Shown: piece after piece, positions 1 to 10,489 of the stretch
How positions within the stretch are numbered: the first letter of the stretch is position 1
How the letters are laid out: every line of letters begins with the position of its first letter
Origin: Spongilla lacustris
Taxonomy: Eukaryota; Porifera; Demospongiae; Spongillida; Spongillidae
Direction of reading: 5' to 3'
NCBI GenBank assembly: GCA_949361645.1
Contig: OX442416.1
Coordinates: 12,695,540-12,759,539, forward strand
Length of the DNA: 64,000 nucleotides
Notes under the pieces: generated by a model
The model's input: only the letters and a program-made list of their open reading frames with translations
Told to the model about the DNA's origin: nothing
The model's database searches: none
Translations under genes and position numbers: made by a program

Positions 1-89
1 ATTTACATGTACATGTACATGTACAGACAGCAGGCATCTCCTCTGATGTTGGTCACTCCACACCTCACACACACACCACTCCCACTCAC

Positions 90-3000
90 CCAGTGCCAGG
101 TGAGCTGCCAGTGCAGTCCTGGTGAGGGTGAGGGACCAGATGTGGAGGCTGTGGACGTGCTTCACACCTGGCACCTGGCCAAGGTCCCTCTTCACCTCCT
201 CGTAGTTCACATGACGTGGGGTCGCTGTGAGGGTACAAAGGTCATGTGCAAGTATTAGAGAACGCAAGAGTAGATGCACTTATTGAAACTACATGTACAT
301 GAACATTGTACATGTACATGTACATATACTATAGTGCTAGAACTGAGAACAGTCATGTACAGTGTGTGAACATGTAGTAGTACATATACATGTACATGTA
401 GTTACAAGTAAATGTGCATGTATACAATATTATAACAAAGGATACACTGTACATGTACATGTAAGTCGCTTAGAAAAAAGGCCATGATATTGCCTCTGGC
501 ACATTCCATCTGCTTTTGCACCATCACGTTCGAGCACTCTACGAACTACAAACTAAAGCCAAGTTCAAAACAAGAGCTTCTGAGTTAGCATGTAATTGAA
601 CTTTTAAAAGATGCAAACACCAAAACCACAGCTTTGTACTTATAAGGTATGTGGTCAGTTTATCAAATCCAAGGGCTAAATTAGCCAGTTTTGGAGGGAA
701 ATAATTCCTTCCTCAACAGAAATGTTTGGATCACAGTGTACATGTATCGTGTAAGAGCCATATTCCATTTCCATTTCGGAATATCTCAAATTGATACATG
801 TATACATATACCATCGGATAAAACCTTTATCATACCCCTTTTTGGTCATAATAAAAAACTGCATGAAATGTTACCAGTTATGATGCTTTTAAATCAAATT
901 GAGTCCCCAAGGTAGATACATTAACATGTACATGTACATGTAATCAACTCGAGTGTCACTAAAGAACACTTCAAGAAAACATACTGGATTTTTCAGTTAC
1001 AGTTTGGAATGACAAAACTTGCCTTCTGACTGTTTGCATGGACAGACCACACACCCTCCAAAGTGTTCTGCAGAAGCTTGTCACTTGTTTACTGTACAGG
1101 TATTTAGTGTGGGTCGATACTACTTACTTGTATAAACATGACCCTGTAAAATGTGTACCTTGGAAGGGCTTTTACTACCACAAACTGCATGTACATGTAT
1201 ACATGTACATGTACATGTACTTTGTACATGTACATATGTGTACTCACTCAATCTTTTCATGCAGTGGACTAGGCGTTGACGATAGGGCATCACTTCCCTA
1301 TGATCATGCAACAGGCTTTAGCATTTGTGTGTTATATTCTTATTTTGATTGTACTGTGTATGTAATAGTAACCGTGTGATATACATGTAATTAATGCATG
1401 CAATACATGTACATGTATGTTTGATTTTTCAGTCAAAATAAAGGAAGAGGGAAACCACAAAATGGACCCATGGAATGGAACATGGGAGCTTTGTGACCAC
1501 TACATGTATACTCCACCCACACCAATGGACCCTTTGCATGAAAGATCGGAAGTACGATAAACGTCACGTCTGGAGTAAAAACCACAGCGGTTGCCTAGAG
1601 ACATCGTGTCATGTTTGCGTAATAAAATGGCAACGCTCGGAGTCATTCCTCCCCACTCGGACAGTGATCCTTGAGCCAATCCAGTTCCTGGTCAAACTAT
1701 GCTGCCAACAGTATCTTGACAGAGTCTGATATACCTGGAGCCTTTTAAAAATGAATGGCTTTAAATAGGCTCTGGCTCGGTCAAACTTACTGTTACGTGA
1801 CGTTTATCGTACTTCCGATCTTTCATGCAAAGGGTCCATCAGTGTGGGTGGAGTATAGATGTAGTGGTCATAAAGCTCCCATATGCACATGTAAGTGTAC
1901 TCACCTTCCATTAGGACCAGGAGGGCATCTCTGAGGATGTTACCAGTGGAGAAGAGGACCAGTATGGAGAACAGGAAGGTACATATGGGGTCTGCTAACT
2001 TCCAGCTAGGCTGGAGGGAGGGAGGGGAGGGGTGGGGAGGGGAGGGAAGGGAGGGGAGAGGGGAGGGAAGGGAGGGGAGAGGGGAGGGAAGGGAGGGGAG
2101 AGGGGAGGGAGGGGAGAGGGGGAGGGAGGGGAGAGAGGGGAGGGAGGGGAGAGGGGGAGGGAGGGGAGAGAGGGGAGGGAGGGGAGAGGGGGAGGGGGGG
2201 GAGAGGTGGAGGGAGGGGAGAGGGGGAGGGAGGGGAGGGTGGGAGGGGAGGGAAGGGAGGGGAGAGGGGGAGGGAGGGGAGAGAGGGGTGAGAGGGGAGA
2301 GGGGGAGGGAGGGGAGAGAGGGGATGGAGGAGAGAGGGGGAGGGAGGGGAGAGGCAGAGGGAGGGGAGAGGGGAAGGGAGGGGAGAGAGGGAGGGGAGAG
2401 AGGGAGGGAGGATTGAGAGAGGGGGAGGGAGGGGAGAGGCAGAGGGAGGGGAGAGGGGAGGGATAGTGTTTAGAATCAGTTCAAGAAGTGAGTTAACATT
2501 TTCATTTTGCAATCAACAATAATACTCCTTATGTGGTACACATTTGTACATGTACATGTGCATGACATATTCATGACATGTTGTAAATCAATGGCACACA
2601 CACACACACACCCTGCACACATCAATGACCCACCTGAAACTTGATGATATAGCCAGCAATGACCACACCCACACTCTGTATGAGGTCACCTATCACATGG
2701 ATGAAGGCTGCCCTCACGTTGATGTTCTGTGCTGGCTTCCTCACAGAGCTTTTGACCTCAATGTCCTCCTCTACTGCATTGATGCTCACGACATCACTTC
2801 TGCCATGGCTGTTCTTTGCCTTTCCATGGCTGTGTCCATGGTGACTGTCCCCATGGTGATCATGTTCATCGTGGTCATGTCCATGGTGATCGTGATGCTC
2901 ATCACCATGGTAATTGTGATGCTCATCACCATGGTGATCATTGTGTCCATGACCACCTCCCCCATGGCTGTGTCCATGACCACCTCCCCCATGGCTGTGT

Positions 3001-6000
3001 CCATGACCCAGGACAGCCATCATGCTGAAATGTTGAAGTTTTGGAAAGAGAGAGAAAGCATAAATTTGTCATAACAACTTGTAATGGTATGGCCTCCCTC
3101 CCAGGAAGATAATTGTGTTTTTAATTGTTTTATGTTTTACTTATTCATATATTCCAATAATAAGCCTACATGTAAGTATATGTTAGACTGTTGGACTGCA
3201 CATTGTTCATACGTTGTGCTTATCAATCTTGGTGTGTTTGGTTGTTGTGTTTAATTGGGGGTGGGGTAACTCGACATTTTAAATGTTTACATCAGGTCAT
3301 GTACATTGTATTTCTGAAATTTGACTGCAAGCGTGTGTACATACATGTACATGTGTAGAATTACCCCATTCATCTCCCAATCAAACACAACAATAAAACA
3401 CACCAAAATAATATTTATCCGTATTTACATGTACATGTATATACTTACTATACAGGTACATGTATGGTGGGCTTCAATTGGCGGTTTTCCAAAACTACAG
3501 TGTATCCCATCAATACATAACCCTTCAACCATGCACATTAAAGCACTCACAAGACGTTCACAAACACTCCACCACCAGCTGTGATCAGCATAATGTCTGC
3601 ATCAATCTCATAGTCCTGGTTGATGATCCTGAGAATGGCCTCGTACACCAACACACCAGTCAGCAACCAGATGATCAGGACAGAGATGACAGCTCCCACA
3701 ACCTCTGTGATTGTGGGAGGGGGAGGGGAGGAGAGGAACAGGAAGACACAGAACTATTTATAATTCAAAAATGTGCACACAATGACATGTACCATGAACA
3801 CAACAGGTGTGGAGCACAGTACAACACGTGCATGTAAGCAGACATACAATGTACACGTATGTGTACATTGTATGTCTGTTTACATGCACGTGTAATTTGT
3901 ACACACATGTTACTCTACAACGTGTGGGTACATGTACATGTAGACAGGGTACATATACATGTATGTGATATTTTTTGTGGTGTGCACAAGAAATGGACAC
4001 ATGAGTACTAGTACAGTATACCTACATGTACATACATGTACATGTACATTTGTACATACATGTACATTTGTACATACATGTATATGTATATGTACACGTA
4101 CATGTACATGTACTTGTTCATGTACTACACATGTACATGTAGGTATACTGTACTATAGTACTCATTAGTCCATTTCTTGTGCACACCACAAAATACATCA
4201 CATACACAGGGTTTGCTTGGCGTGCGCCAAGCAGTAATTGTGGTTGACCATATTAATATATTCACGGTTGACAGTGGTGGTGTTAACATAACAGTGTACC
4301 TAAGCCTACCTAAGCCTAATTAGGGGGCGTAATCCACAATTGGAAAGAAGGAATCGCCTCGTACATGTACGTGCATCACTAATAATCTATTCAATTTTCA
4401 ATATGTGCATACATGTAAGTGTACATGTATGTGTGCAGGACCAAAATGCACTGTTTTGTTTCCATGGTGCACAAGGGTGATAATAGTTGTATGTATACAA
4501 GGGACTGGGTATTCTACTAACAATTGGCATTAGGTATATCCCTTTCTCTGTAGAGTTAATCAAACTGGTGGTATTTTCATAATCACATTGTAAATCTGCA
4601 TTATTAGAGAGTAGTAAGTCTTCAAATACATGCATCAATCAGCATAGTTATGCAACTACACATATTCTACGTTTGTTCATGCTACCCCAAATGCTAGCAG
4701 CCTTTTCAAACTCAAAGTGCTCTAAAGGCATACCCTCCACTGAAATTGTTATTAGTTGACATAAAGTTGATATTTGCAGTCTATTTATAAGATTTGTCTT
4801 AATTCTGTTCATTGCGGAAAAGCATCTTTCACACTCTGCAGTACTAACAGGCAGGATTAGTGCAATGGAAGCTAGTCTTGACAACTGAGGGAATAGGTCT
4901 TTAAGAGTTGCATCTAAGACTAGCAGCTTCAAAAATGACCTCATGTCTGTATTACGATATGCACGGGACATAAAGTGTTTGACGCTCTTCCACTCAGATT
5001 CTAACGCACTACAGTCAATATCTGGATTGTCCCCATTTCCATACTTGTCTTCAAGGATTGCCAGCGTGTCTAGTCCCCAAGTGTCAAATGAAACACTTGG
5101 TAATTTGGAAGGGTCAAATATGGTAAAGGCATTATATTCATCACTGATAGGAAAATAAATTTCCAGTTCTTTGATAACAGCATCAACATATTTCATCTGG
5201 ATGCAATCACGAAACCTTTCCCTTTCTGTTTCTGAATCCTTAATTTTGAAGCCTTGAAGAGCACCTTCAATAACTTCATCAACCTCTTGTGCTATATTTG
5301 CTGTACGATATGCTCGTATGCTTTGTATGTTGGAATCAAGGGCTGGCTGTATTAGTGATACATCTACGTGCTCCTTTTGAAATATCAGGCTCATGTGACT
5401 TATATGAGGCAAGATGTGATGCAGAAGGTGAGCACAAGCGATAAAGTAGTACAATGTAGGTCTTCACAAACTTTGCTAAACCTTCAGCCGCTGGTTCAGA
5501 GCGCTCTGTAGCCTCTCTTTCTAAACTTGCAATTAACGATGGAAGTGTGTGAATTATTGAGTTAATGGCAGCATCATGAGACAACCACCGAAAATCTTTG
5601 GCTTGAGTAAGCTTTATTATTGGATCATTGAAAACTTCCTGTATCAAATGAAGGCCAGCCATTTGGACAGGACTGTTCTGGTAGAACAGGAATAGTGATT
5701 GCACTGTAGATTTAAACTTTTGCAGATATGGAATGTCATCAGCGGTTGGTGGATCTTCAGTTTGGCAGCTACACCATTGTTCTTACCCACCATCACAGAT
5801 GTAGGTCAAAGTTCTTAATGTATGCCGTAACTGCTTCTTCAATTGTTTCTGCTTTGCCATTAGCAATGTCACACATGTGTACAAATGAGGTTTCCACATC
5901 TCCAGATGGTAGGAGATATTTTGCTACTATGACTGGCTGGCTCAAAACAGATATGTCAGTTGACTCATCAATCATCAGTGAATAGAAGGGACTGGATCGT

Positions 6001-9000
6001 AGCCTACTCAGCTTTGCATCTGCTGTGACTGATGCAAGACACTGTATGAAATCTCCTACAATCTGATGGCTTGAGTATGTTGCATTTCCACCACGAGAAA
6101 TATCTTATATGTATGTACACCCAAGGCTCTGTACCAGGCACAGCAAGGATTCGTACTTGGTAAAGATGGCAACCTCTTCTTTAGCTAGCCAGTAGACAAT
6201 CTTTAGTGTTCCTATTAGTGCCCTTCTCTGTGATTCATCTACACTCATTCCTGCATCACTTCCTTGTTGTAGCAAAGCTACCATATGCATTTTTGATTGT
6301 CTGTGGCACTCAATGCAATCTTTGCGAAGAGAAGTGCAGGGTACAGATGTCCATACACAAGGCTTGCTTTGTTCAACTTCACTAGAGTGGCATTTTGCAG
6401 TCTGCAAAGCTCACAAAGAAGCCCTATCACAGAACCATCAACCTGTTCTACTGTGACTACCCACGGATACTGCTGCTTCCATGCTGGACAGTATCCAACC
6501 TTATGCCCACTATTTTTCTTTTTACTCACTAATGTAGAAGCCTCCTCTAAACTCATCACTGATTCAAATGCTTTTTCTTGATTAACATGCTTTGTAAACC
6601 TGCATGAACCCTTTATATACTGTTTGAAGGAGGGGCTTGTGGGTAGAACATAAGATTCTAAAAATAGTAAAATCCCCCTTACCAAGCGAAATTTGTAAGG
6701 GAAAATCCTATTGCACTCCCCCAATTGTGGATTACGCCCCCTAAATAGGCTTAGGTAGGCTTAGGTACACTGTTATGTTAACACCACCACTGTCAACAAT
6801 GAATATATCAATATGGTCACCCACAATTACTGCGTGGCGCACGCCACGCATTTTGCGTGGCGCTGGCAGAAACCCTGATACATGTATATGCATCTCCCTC
6901 TGACTACCTGTACAGATAGTGTACATGTATGTCTAAACGGTGTGTGGTAGGGGGAAAGTCCACAAGGGACATGGGGAGAGGCTAACACTACACACAATAT
7001 ACACACTGTATACCTCAACAGTTATATTCACAGTCACAAGTTGCACTGACAGCTGATATGCAGGCTGCCATGAATGTATTACTGCTGTGCAGTACACATG
7101 TCTTGTGGGTAGGGGCACTACCTACATGCCAAGTATGGCGCCCAAGAATAGCAACAGTGTTTCCACCTACACATGTAGGAGTGCCTTCTGGGTGCAATGT
7201 GACACCAGAATAGGACTCCCAGGTGGAAGGTAGTGGTATGGAGCACACTTCACATGCAACCATAAACAATAATTATTTCTTCCTCCTTACTTCACATACA
7301 TGTACAGGTGTTCCCTTCAGTACGCTCAAGTACCCTCCCATAACCCCTCCCACCCCTCCCATAACCCCTCTTACCCCTGACTTCCCACCTAGTTTGACGT
7401 AGCCACACCCTTGCACTTTGCAGATGGTCTGGAGAAATTGCCACACCAAATCTGTTCTGATTACATGCACATGTACATGGACATGTAGTTTAAAATAATT
7501 GCAAGTTACAGGAATGTACAATTGTGCAATTAAAAATGTCGAAGGTGGAAAGGACTGCAGCAGACGTGGCTAAAGAAAGACCTCAAAAAGGAGGCTGTTG
7601 TACATGTAGCTGCGATAACAGGACTGGCACATTATTCCAGGTGTGGTAGTTTCAGACACTGAAACACTCAACTCTGGTATGTTAGCGTAAGTTCACGTAA
7701 CAGAATTGCATTCCTCGTAACATATGGTAACCTAAATTACTTTTAATTTTTAAACCTATTATAACCAATTTGGTGTGGCAATGTCTCCAGATCCTCCACA
7801 AAGGGCAAGGGTGTGGCTACGTCAGACTACTTCCCACCTTGTACATCCTCCCCCCCCCCACCCACCCCCACCACACACACGTACCAGCCCTATACCATCC
7901 AAAGGACATCTTCTGGGAGGCTGGCCTCCTGGCTATCCAGATGGCTAACAGGCTGATCAGGAAGGCTGCAAAGTCTGACAACATGTGGGCGGCATCTGTG
8001 AGGATGGCCAGACTGTTGGACAGCAGACCTCCTGCAAGGGGGTGTGGTCAAGGGGTGTGGTCAGCACAAGGAACACACGTTCACATGATGTGCATGAAGT
8101 ACATGTACATGTGCTACATTAAGTTATAAAATAACGATGACTTTTAATAATGTACAAATGTACATGTACATTTAAAATAAACAAGTACTCCTTAATCACC
8201 ACTGCCCATCCCCCTCAGCCACCTAAACAGTACAATAAATTTAGTATTCGATCAACTCCTTCATTGGTTCTGGTGTTAGACTACAATGTAGATGTAGCTG
8301 TAAGCTGATTGGTGTACTCACTGACTGCAAGCAGAGTACATGTCCATACATGTAGTGTCTGGGAGATGTATTAAGGCCGGCATTCCTGAGTTTGTCACAA
8401 TGAATATGGGTAAAAGTTCCATAATTACATAATTTACTGATGGTTTACGGAATGTTTACCCATATTCATTTTGAGATGCTTGTGCCAAGTTGGCAGGAAG
8501 TCACCTCGTGTGTGTGCCACCCCCCCCCCCCCCTACCCCCTCCCTCCCACCCCTTGGCTTTACATGCAGCACTGGAGCCAGCAGACATACATGTACACAT
8601 GTATGCACATGGGTAATGGTAAGCACACAAATATATACAAGTACAGTACATGTACAAGTATCTATCATAAAATGCATACATGTACACACTTCCACTATTT
8701 GTATACGAACTCATACTGCAGTTGCAATGCAAAAGTTAATCCTACAGATGTACAGTTACATGTCAACACCAAAAGTGCTACATTTGTTGACCTGTACATC
8801 TACATGTACGATATGACCGGATGGTTCAGGGTGGTGCGTGGCAAGCTGCCTTACCTACAACTTCTGCCGACATGAACACCAGAGTGATACCACACGCTAT
8901 CCCCAGCTTGGTCTGAGCATTCCTGCTGATCTCATCGGAGGAAGATTCCTTTGTGTGACACTCACACTTGCCTGACTGAGGGGAGGCAGTGAATCAGGAA

Positions 9001-9941
9001 CATCTTACATTTTATCCCACCCCCTACCAGCCATGTAGAAATGTAACCCCACCCCACAGTGTGTGATCTTCATAAGGGGTTACTCTACGAGGGCTCCACA
9101 AAGGGTCACCACACCAGCTTACCATCAGGGGACTAAAGGTGACCATACAATACGCTGCATGTTGTGTGCCATACAAATGAACAACCACCAGTAAACTAGG
9201 GTTTTACTGAACTTTTAGACTATGTTCATTAATTGAGTTGCAGGCAACATGTCGCCTAGTGTACATGCGTATGATTGCCTTTAAAACATACACCATGTAG
9301 GCACATACATGTAGCATACATGTGCACACAAGAAAAAGGAGATCATGTGATCCTGTGACTTGATTTGACATCCACTAAAACAATGGTAGGCAAATAGAAG
9401 ACTCAGATCACAACAAATGGACTTCCCCCCCAAGGCAACCCCTCTTTTCCCTTAGCAGTGTATAAAGCGGACAACTCTGCTAGCTAAGAGGGGCAGATAA
9501 GACCCCAGGACCAGTGTACACAGTACATCATGACCCACACACACAACCTTTGCACATGCACGTGGGTTTCGTTAGCTGCCAAACAGTGTCCACACATACA
9601 TATACACATATGTACATGCAGTTCGGGTTTTATAATTTTAATACACTAATAGGACCTTGTTAGTTGCACAAAGGATATAGTTATCTCGGGCATGTGTTGC
9701 TTCGAACAGGTAGTAACTTGCTAACGCACACTTATGAGTGGGCACCGTTAGGTCGAAAGCTTACCTGTACTAGTAGTGATAGCGATGAGGCAGATGAACG
9801 ATGGCTCCCCGGGGCCGTGCCGTATCCGCCAGCGGTAAGGTGGCCGTGGGGTTCAATGCAGCCGCAGTCGTGGCAGGGGCGGCGGAGGGTGTCCATATTT
9901 GGGGGGGCAGTGGTCAAAAAGATAATTATATTCATACTCAT
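90..9941 (-). CDS. Vesicular zinc transporter, SLC30A (ZnT2/3/4/8-like), left copy, 3' end outside window
   Basis: A cation diffusion facilitator that would move Zn2+ from cytosol into vesicles as a proton-coupled dimer (family knowledge). Minus-strand exons: 9941-9765 (exon 1), 8975-8855, 8031-7885, 3704-3551, 3024-2634, 2010-1905, 224-90; exon 8 lies beyond base 1. All have GT-AG borders and compatible phases with no stop. The TM2 site (TDAAHMLSD), the TM5 site (HVIGD) and a His-rich loop (exon 5) are present. The loop is three residues shorter than in the right copy. Exon 1 differs at its 5' end: the ORF opens [14 protein letters not shown] and lacks the acidic dileucine motif EKSSLL of the right copy. 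Exon 2 has several replacements in or near TM1 (W to G, A to T, L to S). It may be functional, mis-sorted or a young pseudogene; no promoter homologous to that of the right copy is seen. Confidence 0.85.
1483..1881. mobile_element. MITE-like element with about 80-bp terminal inverted repeats, intron of left ZnT
   Basis: The ends are long inverted repeats: the left starts ATGGGAGCTTTGTGACCACT and the right, read in reverse, starts ATGGGAGCTTTATGACCACT. They continue through the CTCCACCCACAC and GATCGGAAGTACGATAAACG segments. The element lies downstream of left exon 6. At the matching place in the right copy (about 61815-61852) only one degenerate arm (GAAGCTTTGCGACCACTTAA) remains. The element was therefore lost or rearranged there, or grew by inverted copying here. 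No coding capacity; superfamily not determined. Confidence 0.6.
2011..2462. repeat. Purine-rich GGGA/GGGGA tandem tract at splice acceptor of left ZnT exon 6
   Basis: About 450 bp of nearly pure purine on the + strand, built from GGGAGGGGAGAG-type units. On the transcribed strand it is an expanded polypyrimidine tract ending directly at the CTCCAG acceptor of exon 6. The right copy has only about 25 bp of pyrimidines at the same acceptor. Such tracts can form triplex or G-quadruplex structures. ORFs read through it are Gly/Glu/Arg or Pro/Ser/Leu monotony and are artefacts. Confidence 0.85.
3963..4197. repeat. Foldback element enclosing ACATGTAC repeats
   Basis: A near-perfect inverted repeat of about 65 bp per arm. 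One arm reads TTTTGTGGTGTGCACAAGAA from about 3971 and its reverse complement ends near 4190; both run inward through GAGTACTAGTACAGTATACC to a core of overlapping ACATGTAC motifs. In the right ZnT copy only one of these arms is found (60010-60055), directly beside the giant 10-bp array. The core here is the likely short ancestor of that array. Confidence 0.7.
4207..6877 (-). mobile_element. hAT-superfamily transposon, 2.7 kb, inserted in left ZnT intron
   Basis: The termini are CAGGGTTT...AAACCCTG, followed by inverted-repeat blocks of about 130-150 bp: 4207-4345 contains GTTAACATAACAGTGTACCT and AGGGGGCGTAATCCACAATTG, mirrored at 6720-6877. The interior encodes a decayed hAT transposase on the minus strand. 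The element is absent from the right arm. I could not find a clean 8-bp target duplication (left flank CACATACA, right flank ATACATGT). The insertion site may have been rearranged, because the flanking 6878-7300 segment is also missing from the right arm. Confidence 0.88.
4648..6724 (-). pseudogene. hAT transposase (ZNF862-like type), frameshifted
   Basis: Reading right to left, coding blocks lie at 6724-6278 ([24 protein letters not shown]), 6407-6105 ([20 protein letters not shown]), 5975-5793 ([20 protein letters not shown]), 5704-5336 ([17 protein letters not shown]) and 5454-4648. The last ends with the hAT C-terminal dimerisation domain: [20 protein letters not shown], then the KTNLINRLQ stretch. 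Block order matches ZNF862/KIAA1586-type hAT transposases. Adjacent blocks sit in different frames, with frameshifts near 6300-6400 and 5340-5450 and stops between 5700 and 5800, so it is not active as it stands. Confidence 0.85.
6878..7310. other. Segment private to the left duplication arm
   Basis: About 430 bp between the hAT end and the point where the two arms realign (AGTACGCTCAAGTACCCTCC near 7320, matching about 57645). No coding content is recognised and there is no counterpart in the right arm. It is either ancestral intron lost from the right arm when the 10-bp array formed, or left-specific gain. Confidence 0.5.
8392..8475. repeat. Short inverted-repeat element (TGAATATGGGTAAA), one in each ZnT copy
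   Basis: AATGAATATGGGTAAAAGTT pairs with the AACATT-TTTACCCATATTCATTTT end around an AT-rich centre. The same structure occurs at 56564-56632 in the right arm, and a relative lies at about 43362-43424. It is a small foldback MITE family present before the duplication. Confidence 0.5.
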
Positions 9942-9980
9942 AGTCTAGCACCACGTTTCTTCCTTGCGCTACATCACTAA

Positions 9981-10438
9981 TCAGACCACGCGGTAATAAG
10001 ACCACTTAACCACCCGATTATAAGACCACTTCGCCAATCCGACCACCGTCTAATAAGACCACTAATGTATAAATATTGGATCGGAGGGGCGTTTTTGTGT
10101 ACCTTTCTTTCTCTGAACAGGCGATCAATGAAGTGGATTCCTAATACAGTTGGTACCCACCATGCATTCGATTGCGGGGAAAATCGACGATCCCGTACTA
10201 ATGGAGTTAGCAATGTCTATGACACACACGAGCCAGCTCTAAGCTTGCTTTACAATCCTTGGCATAATTGTTCATCCTTCCAGCTGTTATTTTGTTACGA
10301 TTCGTTTGTTTATCTGCTACGTATTGGCGAGTTTTACCACAAGATCCGATTGTCCCGGGGTGGTCTTATTAGTGAGCCGCTAAGTAGAAGTACGATCTTA
10401 GAATGCGCTTTTAACGGGGGTGGTTAATTATGGTCAAA
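9981..10438. mobile_element. Non-autonomous element with TAATAAGACCAC subrepeats
   Basis: The left end holds about four degenerate copies of a TAATAAGACCAC motif (9985-10070). The right part holds inverted matches (GTGGTCTTATTAGTG at about 10359), and TTAACCACCC / GGGTGGTTAA motifs sit at opposite ends. It has the look of a pogo/Tigger-type MITE, but I could not define exact termini or a target duplication. The ORF at 10065-10427 through it has no recognisable domain. Confidence 0.4.
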
Positions 10439-10489
10439 TGAATGTATTTGCGTATGTAAACTGAGATCTCACACAACACTTGTATACAT

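Larger units (their letters stand above)
1..9930 (-). repeat. Left arm of a large inverted duplication containing a ZnT gene
   Basis: This arm is the reverse complement of about 53515-63265. Exons 2-7 of the zinc transporter match exon for exon: lengths 121, 147, 154, 391 versus 400, 106 and 135 bp. Many intron blocks match as well, for example 9600-9730 against 53700-55270, 7860-8050 against 56780-56990, and 3060-3400 against 60720-61010. Base 1 corresponds to about 63265, so the arm continues outside the window. Homology ends inside exon 1 near 9930. The arms differ by insertions: hAT at 4207-6877 and the purine tract at 2011-2462 here; the 10-bp array and intron 1 insertions in the other arm. 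Exon differences are almost all substitutions, so the duplication (or haplotype split) is not brand new. Confidence 0.9.

Noticed and set aside
1895..2512. Gly/Glu/Arg-rich ORFs (+) and a Pro/Ser/Leu-rich ORF (-)
   Set aside because: They come from the purine tract beside ZnT exon 6; the true exon is short and ends at 2010.
2625..3074. Plus-strand ORFs across the left His-rich exon
   Set aside because: Antisense of ZnT exon 5; Met/Val/Ile-rich pattern is the complement of His/Gly codons.
10065..10427. 120-aa plus-strand ORF
   Set aside because: Lies in a non-autonomous element, has no domain and no splice or neighbour support.
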